Shown here one piece after another: positions 55,055 through 63,045 of a DNA stretch of 64,000 nucleotides. Each line of letters starts with the position of its first letter. Positions within the stretch are counted from its first letter, which is position 1. Both the position numbers and the translations under genes were made by a program. A model generated the notes under the pieces. That model was given only the letters and a program-made list of their open reading frames with translations, had not been told where the DNA came from and searched no databases. This DNA comes from Bradyrhizobium sp. WSM3983 (GTDB lineage Bacteria; Pseudomonadota; Alphaproteobacteria; Rhizobiales; Xanthobacteraceae), in NCBI RefSeq assembly GCF_000473045.1, contig NZ_AXAY01000017.1, positions 62,001 to 126,000 of the forward strand, given 5' to 3'.

Positions 55055-55357
55055 GTGACCAAGATGACCAAGAACCAGCTCATCGAAGCAATTGCTCAAG
55101 GAACGCAGGTTTCCAAAGGTGACGTAAAGGCCGTCATCGAGCAGTTGGCGATCGTCGGCTACAAGGAGTTGAACGAGGCTGGCGAGTTCGTTATCCCCGG
55201 CTTCGTCAAGATGTCGGTCGTGAACAAGCCTGCTACTGAAGCCCGCAGCGGACTTAATCCTTTCACGAAGGAGCCGATGGAATTCGCAGCCAAGCCAGCC
55301 AGCAAGTCGGTCAAGGCGTCACCGCTCAAGGTTGCTAAGGACGCAGTCGCGACATGA
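55055..55357 (+). CDS. HU-family DNA-binding protein
   Basis: 100 aa from the GTG at 55055 (ATG at 55064 possible). The HU/IHF fold is clear: MTKNQLIEAIAQGTQVSKGD, VKAVIEQLAIVGYKEL, GEFVIPGFVKMSVVNKPATE (beta arm) and RSGLNPFTKEPMEF. A Lys/Ala-rich tail (KPASKSVKASPLKVAKDAVA) follows, as in rhizobial HU variants. It should bend or compact DNA. It stands alone. Confidence 0.9.
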   Translation: MTKMTKNQLIEAIAQGTQVSKGDVKAVIEQLAIVGYKELNEAGEFVIPGFVKMSVVNKPATEARSGLNPFTKEPMEFAAKPASKSVKASPLKVAKDAVAT

Positions 55358-56283
55358 TGAAGTCCGCTGGATCGCGCTAAGTGGCGGTTGGTGCGAGGAC
55401 GGATGGCGCACCTCAGTTGCCACTGCCGGCGTAGGGATGCCTCATCGGCCAACCGAGTGATAAATGCTGAGACGCCTGGCAGGGCGCCGCCAGTTCGGAA
55501 ACGCGGTCCGGGACGAGGCCACGATCAGACCTTTCGGATCGTTGGCGAGGACGAAACGGACCTGGCAAGCGATCTCGGTCGTCTTGCCGTTAGTCAAGGC
55601 ACTGGCGAGGCATGGCCGTCGGTGGCAGACATCAAAATCGTCGCGATCGGTAACGCCAAAATTAAAAGGAAGCTCTGATCGACGCCGCAGCGCGTGAATT
55701 GGTGCGATCCGAACGTTGCTTTCACCGAGGGCGGGAAGACGCCCATTTAGTCCCGCGATGTGACGACCGTGGCGCATCCGGTCATAGAACGGCGCCGAAG
55801 CTGAAACCAGGCCGCAAACGGCAACAGCCTTGGTGTGGCGGATGGCGCCTCGGAGCTATTGTGATGCTGTGCTGCCTAACGACATGTCGATGATGATGGT
55901 TGTCACGATGGTGCCGTCGGCGTCGGGTCGGCAGCAGCGTCGTCATTTGGGGTAATCGGCGGCAACCGGCAGCTGCCTGGATCCCGCGAACTCATGCCGA
56001 CGTTGATGATCGGTGCCGATCGGCCGGCGGTTCCTGACGTCCGGGCCAACGGCCTGTCATCGGCGGCAATGCCGTGGGAGGACTCGGCAATGCGTGGAAC
56101 GAGATGGTGGCCCATACGGCGTTAGAACCCGATGTCGCCCCGGACGTGGTCTACACCCAGCCGCCATGTTGTTGCGGTGTGGCTCCTCGGATCATGGCCA
56201 GTATCCTCGAGGGGCTGTTGCAGCTTGCAATTCCGAGGCGTAGCTTGGGTTCCGGCTTATTCTATTTGTATCAGTTCTAGTTT
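55358..56283. other. Gene-poor stretch
   Basis: 930 bp. A frame at 55388-55678 (+) ends in DLASDLGRLAVSQGTGEAWP and one at 55442-55777 (-) is also open. They cover the same DNA and I cannot tell which, if either, is real. Confidence 0.35.
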
Positions 56284-56487
56284 ATGGACATTCAGGTGGT
56301 CATACTTGCTCTGATGCGCATGGTTGTTGACGATATCTGCGAGTATGTGTCCCCGTACGACACCGACGGCCGGACCAACGTCGTCTCAAAAATCCTGAAA
56401 GCAGCCACTCAGGGAGAGACGTCGTCCGACTGTGTACCGCAGGTTCGCCGCGACGCGCTGTCGAAGCCGCTGACGATGTGGCGATAG
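56284..56487 (+). CDS. Small hypothetical protein (module gene 1)
   Basis: 67 aa: MDIQVVILALMRMVVDDICE, then a helical part with TNVVSKILKAATQGETSSD and a DALSKPLTMWR end. The same protein, broken, is at 51509. I recall it as a short Bradyrhizobium protein of unknown role. It is followed after 17 bp by the winged-helix-like gene. Confidence 0.65.
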   Translation: MDIQVVILALMRMVVDDICEYVSPYDTDGRTNVVSKILKAATQGETSSDCVPQVRRDALSKPLTMWR

Positions 56488-56504
56488 TTACAAGAGGGCG
56501 GGCG

Positions 56505-56897
56505 GTGAACTTCCAGGTCACAGTTCTTAAGATCCTGGTGAGCTATCCGGACGGGTTTGCCGTGATGGCGGACTTGAAGCGCGACATGGCAATCCTGGCG
56601 ACCAGCGGTAGCGATTGGGCCGAACGCACTCGACGACTGGGTTCGCTCGTGCCCGACCTTGACATCTTCTCGCAAGCCCTGATCGAACGTATGAACGGCG
56701 GCTGGCGCATAACGGAAAAGGGACGCGCCGTCTTGGAGTTCATGGAAGCGCGCCCCAGCCGTCCGGAGCCCGCAAAAGATCCACCCGAATACCCCATCCC
56801 CGCGGCCCCGCTGCCGGTGCTCGCGCACTCAGGTCGGCGCGGGCGGCGGCAGCGCCGCCGCACCGACCACGTGCGAAGAAGCGCAAACGCTTCCTGA
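56505..56897 (+). CDS. Winged-helix-like small protein (module gene 2)
   Basis: 130 aa from the GTG at 56505 behind GAGGGCGG. The core VTVLKILVSYPDGFAVMADL, KRDMAILATSGSDWAERTRR and NGGWRITEKGRAVLEFME has the helix-helix-wing pattern. The last 45 residues are Pro- and then Arg-rich. Its broken paralogue follows 51509. The role is unknown; DNA binding is plausible. Confidence 0.7.
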   Translation: MNFQVTVLKILVSYPDGFAVMADLKRDMAILATSGSDWAERTRRLGSLVPDLDIFSQALIERMNGGWRITEKGRAVLEFMEARPSRPEPAKDPPEYPIPAAPLPVLAHSGRRGRRQRRRTDHVRRSANAS

Positions 56898-57829
56898 CCC
56901 GCTCGCACAAACGGGACATTCGGCCGGACCGCAGCCTCAGAGGATCAAGGCTGGCGTCAGCCCGCGCCGATAATCCAGTCTACTCGCCGGGTCCCGCTCG
57001 TTTTGCGGGCGTGCTCCAGAGACTTGATGGGGCAACACTCCATCGCAGAGCGAGCAAAAGACGATTACGACAGGAAACTTGCGCGATTTGCACTGGATTG
57101 AAGCGCGGCCCTGAAAATGCGCCTAGAAAAACGCAGCTGGTGTTCTCGGATTACACAACCGGGACAATCCACAAATCTGCTGGGTCAGAGACGAACGGCT
57201 CTCGTGTTTGCGCTAGATCAATTTCAACCTGCCCGGGAAGCGATACAGTTTAGCACATGCCAAAACCGCTCGCCGACCGAGCTGTCGCGGCTGCGTGGCT
57301 TGGGAGGTCCGGACACCTCCCTGCCACGCTCCTCGCGAAAGGGTGGAAGAAGTGCAAGATCCAGTCAGAAATCAAAACAGCCGTCCTCAAATCTTCCTTG
57401 GTGATGAGACGAGCGCGCGCACGATCGCGGCAGCACAAATGGCCTCGACTGACGCATGGCTTGAGGCATGGCTTACCCACTTCCTGCAGGTCCTCAGACA
57501 ACTTGGAAAGCGAGGCTCCGCCTAATCAAACCGGTCCGAGCTCCCGGAGAGACGGAAGCAAATTGTAGCGCAATCCGCGCTATTTGGGCCAAACCTTCGG
57601 CTTTAGGGCACATTGACCGGTGGCATGGATGCGGTTGGACGCGGCACGAAACCAATCTTATGCTGGCCGCGCGCCGCCAGCATAACCACAAAGGCCACAA
57701 AGAGAATCACTAGGCCACGCATCCAAAAAAGACTCCAATATTTGTAGCCGATATATGAACTCGCTGCCGTGGGTGCCATAGCGGCGCTCCTGTGCGCGTA
57801 GTGCGTCGCTATCGACACGACCGTACCGG
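56898..57829. other. Gene-poor stretch
   Basis: 930 bp. The frame 57257-57568 (+) is open but not recognisable. The 3' extension of the frame from 58403 runs through its right end. Confidence 0.35.
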
Positions 57830-58403
57830 CTAGGAGGCTGACGTCATCGGCCTGCGGCTTTCGGTGAACACCATTGGAAAACTCGCCGCTCGCAAGCTTT
57901 CGAGGGCCGACTCTTCCTCCGACAGGCGTCTGCAGACGTACTGCCGGTCGTGTTCGGTGAGCTTGGTTTTCAGCAGTCTTCGGTGGCGCTGGATGGCGTT
58001 CCGATGTGTGCGCATGCGAGCCAAATTGTCTTCCATCATGGTCGTCATCCTTCCAATGCTCGTCGATGATGCTTTTCGCTTGCCTGATCGGCCTGAACCT
58101 TCCGATCAATTCAAGGACGTCGGTCGGCTCCAGCGAAAGCAACCGAGAGCGGGAGCGCTTAGTTTCGTGCTCGACAACTGGTTGAAACTCAATTCCGCGC
58201 TCAGCCGGTTTCACATGCGTTCCGGACTCATGCCGCTTGATCCAATCGCGTTCGACCGCGAATGTCAGGCCCGTTCGGAAACCGCTGCTGGTGCGGCTGG
58301 CATCGCAAAGGAACGGGCCATTGATTGGGCTCGATGCCGCCAGCGATCGCTTGCGTGCCTCGGCTTCCGGATCAGCGAACGGGTGGCCTGCACCGAACTT
58401 CAT
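57603..58403 (-). CDS. Small hypothetical protein with a run-on 3' frame
   Basis: Homology to a short Bradyrhizobium protein type is limited to the first ~85 codons: MKFGAGHPFADPEAEARKRS, SPINGPFLCDASRTSSGF and RDWIKRHESGTHVK. About 17 residues seem missing after RKRS, and the normal stop after HESGTYVK... is lost. The frame therefore runs on for 180 codons across the gene at 57830-58039 in another phase. It is probably a decaying gene. It starts inside the stop of 58400-58618 (ATGA-type overlap). Confidence 0.4.
   Translation of the reverse strand: MKFGAGHPFADPEAEARKRSLAASSPINGPFLCDASRTSSGFRTGLTFAVERDWIKRHESGTHVKPAERGIEFQPVVEHETKRSRSRLLSLEPTDVLELIGRFRPIRQAKSIIDEHWKDDDHDGRQFGSHAHTSERHPAPPKTAENQAHRTRPAVRLQTPVGGRVGPRKLASGEFSNGVHRKPQADDVSLLAGTVVSIATHYAHRSAAMAPTAASSYIGYKYWSLFWMRGLVILFVAFVVMLAARGQHKIGFVPRPTASMPPVNVP
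57830..58039 (-). CDS. Small conserved hypothetical protein
   Basis: 69 aa from the ATG at 58039 (GGAAGG 9 bp upstream; an ATG at 58048 would be too close to it). MEDNLARMRTHRNAIQRHRR, then LLKTKLTEHDRQYVCRRLSE and ALESL. It is helical and basic. The DNLARxRxHRNxIxRxRRLLKTKL core recalls a common Bradyrhizobium small protein of unknown function. Confidence 0.7.
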   Translation of the reverse strand: MMEDNLARMRTHRNAIQRHRRLLKTKLTEHDRQYVCRRLSEEESALESLRAASFPMVFTESRRPMTSAS

Positions 58404-58618
58404 CCAGCCTCGCCCGGGCCTGAAAAGATCGATGCGGGCGGCGTGGTACGCGGAATCGGCAGCGGACGCTCCGTCGGCCGTGGCGACCGTGCCAAATTTC
58501 CGCCCTTCACGTCGTAGCTGCCGGCCAGCTTCAGCAACCGCTGCCTGGTGAACGGATCGGCCCGCTCTGCGAGATCACGCGCCTGCTGCGCCAGTTCTCT
58601 GTAGAATTCATGCCCCAT
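58400..58618 (-). CDS. Small conserved hypothetical protein
   Basis: 72 aa: MGHEFYRELAQQARDLAERA, then DPFTRQRLLKLAGSYDVKGG. The EFYRELAxxARxLAExADPFTRxRLLxLAxxYD core recalls short Bradyrhizobium/Rhizobiales proteins of unknown role. The stop overlaps the next start at 58403, so translation is coupled. Confidence 0.7.
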   Translation of the reverse strand: MGHEFYRELAQQARDLAERADPFTRQRLLKLAGSYDVKGGNLARSPRPTERPLPIPRTTPPASIFSGPGEAG

Positions 58619-59201
58619 AACGCACTCTCACTGGCCGCCCCGGATCCATGGGCATGACGTCAAGCCTTCGCTTCGAAAGACTGTTAATCCATACCCAAGC
58701 CAGCTCTCTCAAACCTGAGATATGGCTTTGTCTTCGCCGCAAGGCCGCTAAATGTCCCGCAATCACGATGGAAAAATGCGTTCTTTGGCTGCAACAGCAG
58801 GAATAGGGCGCCGCATCCGGAGGTCTTTTTTGTGTTAGCCCATTAAAGCAGCCGGCGCAGCAAGAGCTGCTTTCGTCGACACAAGCCGGGCATTTGTTTT
58901 TGAACCGACGGCAGCTGCCGATGAGGTCTCAATCAGTTCAGACAGACCGTGTTTCGTGGACCGAGACTTGGGCGAGCAGGAGGCCGAACTAGACCCGCCG
59001 AAAGCTTCGAGGCGGTTGCGCTCTTGCAAAAAATCCATGCGTCCGGAGTGAGGATCGATTGGCCTGAATGCTTAAGGCGCTCTTTGAAGCGCAGCTGTCA
59101 CGACCGGCAATTGGTCTGCCGGAAAAGGGAGGAATTCCCGCCGGACCATCGGCCCAGATGCGTGCGTGCGGCTGCGGCTTCGCTGGATCCTATCGGAAAA
59201 A
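58619..59201. other. Gene-poor stretch
   Basis: 580 bp. A 67-codon ORF at 58835-59038 (-), ending LVSTKAALAAPAALMG, lacks an RBS and is not called. Nothing else recognised. Confidence 0.35.
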
Positions 59202-60458
59202 TCAAATGTGTCCGGGACCTGCGTTGGCGATGACCAATGCCGGGATATCATCCGCCTGGAAAGGACGATGAATAGTCGCCTTCGGAAGAGCGCCAAAAGA
59301 TCTAATGACGCTTTCATCCAGCCGGAATCCATTGATGCGCGGCGCGGGCCTTGCGATATTGCCCACACACATGCGTCCAAGCATGGCTAGGCAGAGGTCT
59401 TGCATTTCCCGATTTACGCCTCCCAGCGCGCCAAAGACATGCCCAGTCTCGGCCCTGATCGGGGTTTCAATGTTATCGAAATAGTTGCCCTCAATCAGGC
59501 CTTGAACAGACGGTCCGGCATCCAGGGCGTGGAAGAAACCATTGTGCTGCAGCAGCTCGGTGTTGTGGAAGTAGTTGTTCACCAGGTGAATGACCGACTG
59601 TAGACCGTCAATGTGCGGAGCCCGTCCGGAGACCTCATGGAAGTAGTTGTTGGCAACCGTGATCGACTGAGGACTGCCAAGGAAAAGGAGGTTCCAGTAA
59701 TGCGCTCCGTTGCAATAAGAGGAGTAGTTATCCCTGCCATCAAAATCGTTCCACGAGACCGTGATATTCGTCGTCGCCCCAAGGCCGCCGGCAATCATCT
59801 GGCGCCCAATGTTATGAAAACGGTTATGATCGATCCAGACCTGGTTCGCTCGCGAAATTGCAATCGCATCGCCCGCGAAGACAATGCCGGGATTAATGTC
59901 ACTGATGGTCAGGTTGCGGACAATGACGTTGCTCACACCATTCAGTCGCAGTCCCTTGCCCCTAATTGTAGCGTTTGATCCGACGCCAATCACGGTCTTG
60001 TTTGCTCCGACCTCCAAGGGACGCTTGCCCGCTTTATCGAAGTTGACCTCCATTTTGAGCTTGCCGTCACAGTGCGTATCGAGCCCATCTAGGAGGAGAA
60101 GCGATTCACTCTTGTAGGGCGTCTGACAGGCGTTGCTGTATTGGCAACCCGGACCCTCGCCTCGCCCTTCCGTTCCTGTGAAATCTATGGTCCCGATGAT
60201 CTGAACAACGCGCGGACTATCGTCATTGCAGATTCCAGAGCTATACGAACGACACAATTGATAAGTCAGGTCTTTGAGTGAGCTGACCTGAACCACTTCG
60301 CCTCCCAGGCCGCCCGTCGTTCGAGCACCAAAGCCCTGTGCGCTGTCCCATCGCGGATTGCTCGCTGCGATAGCACAGGAGATCCCAGCAATGCCGGCGA
60401 GTCCAGCGAGCATTCCCAATGACAGTTTTAGCTGGCACACCGCTTGCCTCTTAGACAT
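59202..60458 (-). CDS. Secreted pectin/pectate lyase (PL1-type)
   Basis: 418 aa from the ATG at 60458 behind GGAGAG. A signal peptide starts MSKRQAVCQLKLSLGMLAGL. The right-handed beta-helix is indicated by GFGARTTGGLGGEVVQVSSL, ADNDV-type turns, QVWIDHNRFHN (the vWIDH motif) and SGRAPHIDGLQSVIHLVNNY, which matches the catalytic-Arg block of pectin lyases (GRSPxxxG). Cys pairs suggest disulfides in an exported protein. It should cut homogalacturonan by beta-elimination, of possible use in passing plant walls during infection. No nod box, tts box or -24/-12 element was found upstream. It stands alone. Confidence 0.88.
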   Translation of the reverse strand: MSKRQAVCQLKLSLGMLAGLAGIAGISCAIAASNPRWDSAQGFGARTTGGLGGEVVQVSSLKDLTYQLCRSYSSGICNDDSPRVVQIIGTIDFTGTEGRGEGPGCQYSNACQTPYKSESLLLLDGLDTHCDGKLKMEVNFDKAGKRPLEVGANKTVIGVGSNATIRGKGLRLNGVSNVIVRNLTISDINPGIVFAGDAIAISRANQVWIDHNRFHNIGRQMIAGGLGATTNITVSWNDFDGRDNYSSYCNGAHYWNLLFLGSPQSITVANNYFHEVSGRAPHIDGLQSVIHLVNNYFHNTELLQHNGFFHALDAGPSVQGLIEGNYFDNIETPIRAETGHVFGALGGVNREMQDLCLAMLGRMCVGNIARPAPRINGFRLDESVIRSFGALPKATIHRPFQADDIPALVIANAGPGHI

Positions 60459-61069
60459 CGACTCTCCATCGGCAAATGAAAGAAACGTTGAAACGACCCA
60501 TCGCCTGATCCAACAGCCAGCCACGCGGATCGAGGCTTTGTGGCATTGTTTGCACCCGGCTCGACGGTACCGATCCTGTGAGCCGTCTAAATGCACGTGC
60601 CTAGCATGTCACAAGAAGAATCTGGAAAGTAGCGCACAACTTTCCGTGGTTTGGCGGTGGATGGCCCATTCCCATCGAAACTCAAGTACCGATGATCGAT
60701 CGGCTCGCCCGAGGCCCTAGAGATCTCCTGGTCAATGGACCGCTGCCAAACGTCAGTTGCAATCAACATCACTTGGATAAAGCGGTCCAGCGAGTCTCGT
60801 GATGTCATCTGCACAGGACAAATGAGTACAGGAGAGAGGGGTCGAAGTCATCGCCCTCGTATCTTGTCGTATCAGTGCTGTCGGGTTGAAGACATCCGTA
60901 CGTGGCACTCAAGAACGACAGACAAAGAATTCCGCGAATTCGCGCGAAACACCCCGGCCTTCTACACTTATCTACAGCGCATTGGGAGCGGCACGCGAGT
61001 TGCTGAGGTGAGCAACGCGGCTGCTCGATCGCAGCGCGTGATTCAGTGTCGTTCTTGGGAGCAAAGACA
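60459..61069. other. Gene-free divergent region
   Basis: 610 bp between pectin lyase and the cold-shock gene; nothing recognised. Confidence 0.4.
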
Positions 61070-61276
61070 GTGGCGATTGGAATCGTGAGATGGTTCAACC
61101 CGAGTAAAGGCTACGGCTACATCGCACCGGACGACGGCGGCCGCGACGTGTATGTTCATATCTCTGCGGTGCAGAAGGCTGGCTTGGTCTTACTCCCACA
61201 AGGAGACAAGATCAGCTACGAACCAAAGATCGGCCGCTCGGGAAAAATATCAGCCGAAAACCTGCGCCTCATCTAG
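61070..61276 (+). CDS. Cold-shock domain protein (CspA family)
   Basis: 68 aa from the GTG at 61070. RNP1 KGYGYIAPDDGGRDVYVHI and RNP2 VHISAV are clear. It starts MAIGIVRWFNPSKGYG and ends GKISAENLRLI. It binds single-stranded RNA or DNA and acts as an RNA chaperone. It stands alone. Confidence 0.92.
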   Translation: MAIGIVRWFNPSKGYGYIAPDDGGRDVYVHISAVQKAGLVLLPQGDKISYEPKIGRSGKISAENLRLI

Positions 61277-61634
61277 CATTTTTGCTTTGGCAAGCGGGCT
61301 GAGGCCAGGGGCCATAATGGGGTGCGCCTTATGCTTTCATGACTTGCCTCACGTTTTCAAGGTAAGTCTCTGGCGACCCTTGTCCCACAGGGATATCGAT
61401 CATCGCTTTCAAACTGAAGGGCCGGCTCCGAGCCGGCGTCAACACAGTTGCCAGTTGGGAAGCTTCGCCAGCAGATGTCGCTCGACGTCTTTGTTCTTTG
61501 CCGGGCCGCGCGTGAGGCGCAGGCGAAGCCGGGTCAGCATATCGGGTCGGCGATGGCCGTGTCGCGGGACTACCGCAGCAGGGTTGTACCAGCATGGGCG
61601 CCGGGAATCACCAAGAACGGCGCGGGTCATGACG

Positions 61635-61663
61635 TCGATGGCCGGGACAAGCCCAGCCATCGA
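61635..61663. repeat. REP-like hairpin
   Basis: TCGATGGC (61635-61642) and GCCATCGA (61656-61663) with an inner GGG/CCC pair form a hairpin just past the M16 stop. The motif GGCCGGGACAAGCCC recalls a repeat common in Bradyrhizobium chromosomes. It may also act as a transcript end. Confidence 0.55.
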
Positions 61664-61674
61664 TGTGCGCCCAA

Positions 61675-63045
61675 TCAGTCTGACTTCGGCGCCGGAACGG
61701 CGGCAGACGGCGCCGCGGCTTGCGGTGCGCGGCCGACAATGACAGTGAGGAGGCCCTGGCCCCACAGCCGCTTGGCAGCCGCCTTGGCGTCGTCCAGCGT
61801 GACCGTATCGACAATGGCGTTGCGCTTCTCGATATAGTCGATCGGGAGCTGATCATGCTGATATAGCAGCAGCTCATGGGCCAGCTTGGAGGAGGTGTCG
61901 AGCGCCAGCATCTGCGAGCCCTTGAGGTAGGACTTGGCGTCTTCGAGCTCCTTTTGCGTCGGGCCTTCCTCGGCGATGCGGTGTACCTCCTTCTCGATGG
62001 CGTCGAAGGTGTCGCCGGTGCGGTCGGCGCGCGTGCCAGTATTACCGATGAACAGCGCCGAATGCTCCATCCAGTGCAGCGATTCCGATACCGAATAGGC
62101 CAGACCCCGCTTCTCGCGGACTTCGCGAACGAGTCGCGAGGACATTCCGCCGCCGAGGATGTGGTTGACGACATAGGCCGCCATGAAGTCCGGATCGCTG
62201 CGCTTCACGCCGGGACCACCGAAGGTGATCACGGTCTGCGGCACGTCGAGCGGCACGAAGGCGCGCTGCGGCGGCTTTGCGGCCTCGATCTCCGGAACCG
62301 GCACCAGATTGGCCTTGGCTGGCAGGGCGCCGAAGGTGTTGTCGAGCAACTTGCCGAGAGTATCTGGATCGACGTCGCCGACGACCGCGACCTTCAGCGT
62401 GTCCTTGGCCAGCACGCGGCCGACATAATCCTTCATGTCGGCGACCGTGACGGTCGGCACGCTCTCCAGCGTGCCGTTGGTCTGCCGGCCGTAGGGATGA
62501 TCGCCGAAGGCGATCTCCAGGAATTTGCGGGTTGCCAGCGACGACGGGTCGGTGGTCTGGTGGCGCAGACCGGCGATCACCTGCGAGCGAACGCGGTCGA
62601 CATCGGCGGTGTCGAAATGCGGCGCTGTCAGCGCCATCCGCAATAGGTGAAAGGCCTCGTCCTTATTGTCGCGCAGCATGCGCAGGCTGCCCTGGAACCT
62701 GTCTTGGGTGGCACGGAAGCGCAGCTCGATGGCGCGGCGATCAAGACGCTCATGAAAGGTCTTGGAGTCGAAATCGCCGGAACCTTCGCCGAGGAGGCCG
62801 CTGACCAGGAAAGCGACGCCCGGCTTGTCCTTGGGACCCTGCGCCGAGCCGCCGGCGAAGGAATATTCAATGGCGATCAGCGGCACGGTCGCGTCCTGTA
62901 CGAACCAGGCTTCTATGCCGCCCGGCGAGACCAGGCGCTGGACCTTTGCGGCGGCCTTGGAGGGCGAAACCGGAGCCAAAGCGAGCGCTGCGCCGGCGGC
63001 CAACGACAGGACGATGCGTCGGGCGTAAAGGATGGGATTGATCAC
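61675..63045 (-). CDS. M16-family peptidase-like protein, non-catalytic partner
   Basis: 456 aa with signal peptide (MINPILYARRIVLSLAAGAA). The M16 fold is seen in VSGLLGEGSGDFDSKTFHER, FGDHPYGRQTNGTLESVPTV and GGGMSSRLVREVREKRGLAY. The zinc motif HxxEH is absent at the usual place (LVSGLLGEG), as in the inactive partner of two-gene M16B pairs. It begins inside the stop of the upstream M16 gene (ATGA overlap at 63042-63045). It is likely periplasmic. Regular GC-rich codon use marks it as core genome. Confidence 0.92.
   Translation of the reverse strand: MINPILYARRIVLSLAAGAALALAPVSPSKAAAKVQRLVSPGGIEAWFVQDATVPLIAIEYSFAGGSAQGPKDKPGVAFLVSGLLGEGSGDFDSKTFHERLDRRAIELRFRATQDRFQGSLRMLRDNKDEAFHLLRMALTAPHFDTADVDRVRSQVIAGLRHQTTDPSSLATRKFLEIAFGDHPYGRQTNGTLESVPTVTVADMKDYVGRVLAKDTLKVAVVGDVDPDTLGKLLDNTFGALPAKANLVPVPEIEAAKPPQRAFVPLDVPQTVITFGGPGVKRSDPDFMAAYVVNHILGGGMSSRLVREVREKRGLAYSVSESLHWMEHSALFIGNTGTRADRTGDTFDAIEKEVHRIAEEGPTQKELEDAKSYLKGSQMLALDTSSKLAHELLLYQHDQLPIDYIEKRNAIVDTVTLDDAKAAAKRLWGQGLLTVIVGRAPQAAAPSAAVPAPKSD

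Noticed and set aside
55388..55777. Overlapping ORFs on both strands (96 and 111 codons)
   Set aside because: Both look partly protein-like but neither has a family I recognise, a clear RBS or a supporting neighbour, so I could not choose.
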